NCBI GenBank assembly: GCA_900315975.1
Contig: ONBA01000033.1
Location: 1-26,020, forward strand
Direction: 5' to 3'
DNA from: an uncultured Ruminococcus sp.
GTDB lineage: Bacteria > Bacillota_A > Clostridia > Oscillospirales > Ruminococcaceae
DNA length: 26,020 nucleotides
In this document: positions 24,969 to 26,020 of the stretch, one piece after another
How positions within the stretch are numbered: position 1 is the first letter of the stretch
How the letters are laid out: each line of letters opens with the position of its first letter
Translations under genes and position numbers: made by a program
The notes under the pieces: model-generated
What the model was told of the DNA's origin: nothing
Databases searched by the model: none
Seen by the model: the letters and a program-made list of their open reading frames with translations, nothing else

Positions 24969-25904
24969 TTATCGCATAATTATGTATGTCGTATATCCGG
25001 CATAGAGAAGTACCATTACAATGCCATTCCAGCGCACAAGCTTTTTTCTTTTTGCACAGAATGCGAGAACGAGTCCGCTCATTAGTATGAGGACTGCGGA
25101 ATCGATGATGTTTTCCATTGTAAAGGCGACCGGTGATATAAAAGCAGCTATTCCGAGTACGAACAGGATATTGAATATATTAGAACCGATAACGTTACCG
25201 AGTGCCATGTCGACTTCGTTTTTGCGGGCTGCAACGATAGAAGTAACGAGTTCCGGCAGACTTGTACCGAGAGCGACGATAGTCATACCGATGAGGTTGT
25301 CCGACATACCAAAGGTTCTTGCAATGTCGGAAGCTCCGGATACTACCATTTTTCCGCCGATAGCGATAGCGGCACTGCCGCCTGCAATGAGTAGTCCGCA
25401 CTTCCATACAGGCATTGTTTTGTATTCTTCATCACTGCCGGCAGATTCACTGCGTGCTTTTTTTGCAGATGATACCATAAGCCAGAGAAATCCAGCAAAC
25501 AGGACAAGCAGTATCAGTCCGTCTATGTGACCGACCTTGCTCCCAAGCCAGCCCATTCCCATGAGTATACCGGCAGCCGCTATAGATATGGGGAAATCAC
25601 GTTTAAGAGCGTCCTTTTCGATAGCGAGCGGACAAAGTATCGCGCACACTCCACTTACGACCATGAGGTTGAAAATGTTTGAACCGATAACGTTGCTGAC
25701 GGCAAGGTCGTTTTTTCCGGCGAGTGAAGCGGCAACGCTTACAGACGTTTCGGGTAGGCTTGTACCCATCGCTACTATAGTCATACCTATGATTATTGAC
25801 GGTACTTTCAGCATTTTTGCAGCAGCCGAACTTCCGTCAACAAAGAAGTCGGCACCCTTGATAAGCAGAACAAATCCACCGACAAGGAGGATATATTTCA
25901 GCAT
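24969..25904 (-). CDS. calcium/sodium antiporter, CaCA superfamily (YrbG-like)
   Basis: A 311-residue membrane protein with about ten helices and the two alpha-repeats that define cation/Ca2+ exchangers: GMTIVAMGTSLPETSVS...SNVIGSNIFN and GMTIVALGTSLPELVTS...GNVIGSNIFN. The Glu in each repeat (GTSLPE) coordinates the ion. A Ser/Glu-rich cytoplasmic loop (about residues 145-162) joins the halves. It exports Ca2+ in exchange for Na+ or H+. I chose the ATG at 25904, eight bases after AAAGG; the GTG at 25913 overlaps that site. A palindrome stands upstream. Confidence 0.93.
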   Translation of the reverse strand: MLKYILLVGGFVLLIKGADFFVDGSSAAAKMLKVPSIIIGMTIVAMGTSLPETSVSVAASLAGKNDLAVSNVIGSNIFNLMVVSGVCAILCPLAIEKDALKRDFPISIAAAGILMGMGWLGSKVGHIDGLILLVLFAGFLWLMVSSAKKARSESAGSDEEYKTMPVWKCGLLIAGGSAAIAIGGKMVVSGASDIARTFGMSDNLIGMTIVALGTSLPELVTSIVAARKNEVDMALGNVIGSNIFNILFVLGIAAFISPVAFTMENIIDSAVLILMSGLVLAFCAKRKKLVRWNGIVMVLLYAGYTTYIIMR

Positions 25905-25938
25905 AATTATCACCTTTCCCTATTCAGAATTACAAGTT

Positions 25939-25972
25939 ATTATATCATAAAAGCGAAGCGTTATGATATAAT
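25939..25972. repeat. 12-bp inverted repeat hairpin
   Basis: Perfect arms ATTATATCATAA (25939-25950) and TTATGATATAAT (25961-25972) around AAGCGAAGCG. Each arm contains a TATAAT on one strand; neither has a matching -35. It is placed where the antiporter promoter is expected. Confidence 0.8.
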
Positions 25973-25973
25973 T

Positions 25974-26020
25974 GCCCGATATGCAGGGAGCAAATCTCCG
26001 ATTTGCGTATCTGCAAGGGC
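25974..26020. repeat. second hairpin at window edge
   Basis: GCAAATC/GATTTGC around TCC, enclosed by TGCAG/CTGCA and by GCCC/GGGC at the ends. It may continue beyond the window. Together with the preceding hairpin it forms an extragenic palindromic cluster, and no reading frame crosses it convincingly. Confidence 0.65.

Overview
The window looks like chromosomal DNA of a gut or rumen Ruminococcus of the R. flavefaciens / R. champanellensis kind (an inference; no rRNA is present to confirm it). The main reasons are two secreted proteins ending in type I dockerins, one with the GDGITGxDALAIQ second half that I associate with R. flavefaciens-group cellulosomes; a Thr-rich interdomain linker; a PL11 pectin lyase; a pro-SigK sporulation sigma factor; and strong AT-rich sigma-A promoters with 17-bp spacers throughout. 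There is no sign of a phage, integrase, transposase, CRISPR array, tRNA or rRNA. The region is ordinary chromosome with accessory glycan-degradation genes.

Layout. Positions 1-2465 hold, on the minus strand, ligA followed by a translationally overlapping ArsC/Spx-like gene. Divergent from ligA is a complete sigK-like gene (2609-3292). Next comes a strong promoter, a structured leader and a large CotH-kinase/dockerin protein (3506-6166). The 3' ends of the ligA-arsC operon and of the cotH-like gene both carry the same 97-bp foldback repeat, in the same orientation relative to transcription, so the two copies are inverted relative to each other. A DUF1858 redox protein then diverges from a TetR-GNAT operon across a shared control region with twin operators. 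A membrane DUF3810 protein, driven by a promoter set inside the preceding terminator, precedes the secreted PL11-dockerin lyase (9107-11830).

From 12 kb on, a membrane diguanylate cyclase overlaps by ATGA a solute-binding lipoprotein that has no transporter genes beside it. A pnuC-like vitamin transporter converges on that pair with overlapping stop codons. Then come a phospholipase C-fold protein without a signal peptide, a minus-strand operon MBOAT acyltransferase - SGNH hydrolase - GH3 lipoprotein, an AraC regulator, lgt-folD, and a minus-strand Ca2+/Na+ antiporter. The right edge ends in two further extragenic hairpins.

How the genes work together. Dockerin proteins at 3.5 and 9.1 kb would be displayed on a cellulosome scaffold. 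The PL11 enzyme cuts rhamnogalacturonan I, the GH3 lipoprotein can finish released oligosaccharides at the cell surface, and the SBP/diguanylate cyclase pair could sense such oligosaccharides. Lgt would lipidate the two predicted lipoproteins. MBOAT/SGNH probably O-acetylate an envelope glycan. The observations most worth following are the foldback repeat pair, the SBP-diguanylate cyclase couple, the dockerin-bearing CotH kinase beside sigK, the cytosolic phospholipase C-like protein, and the structured leaders of cotH-like and pnuC.
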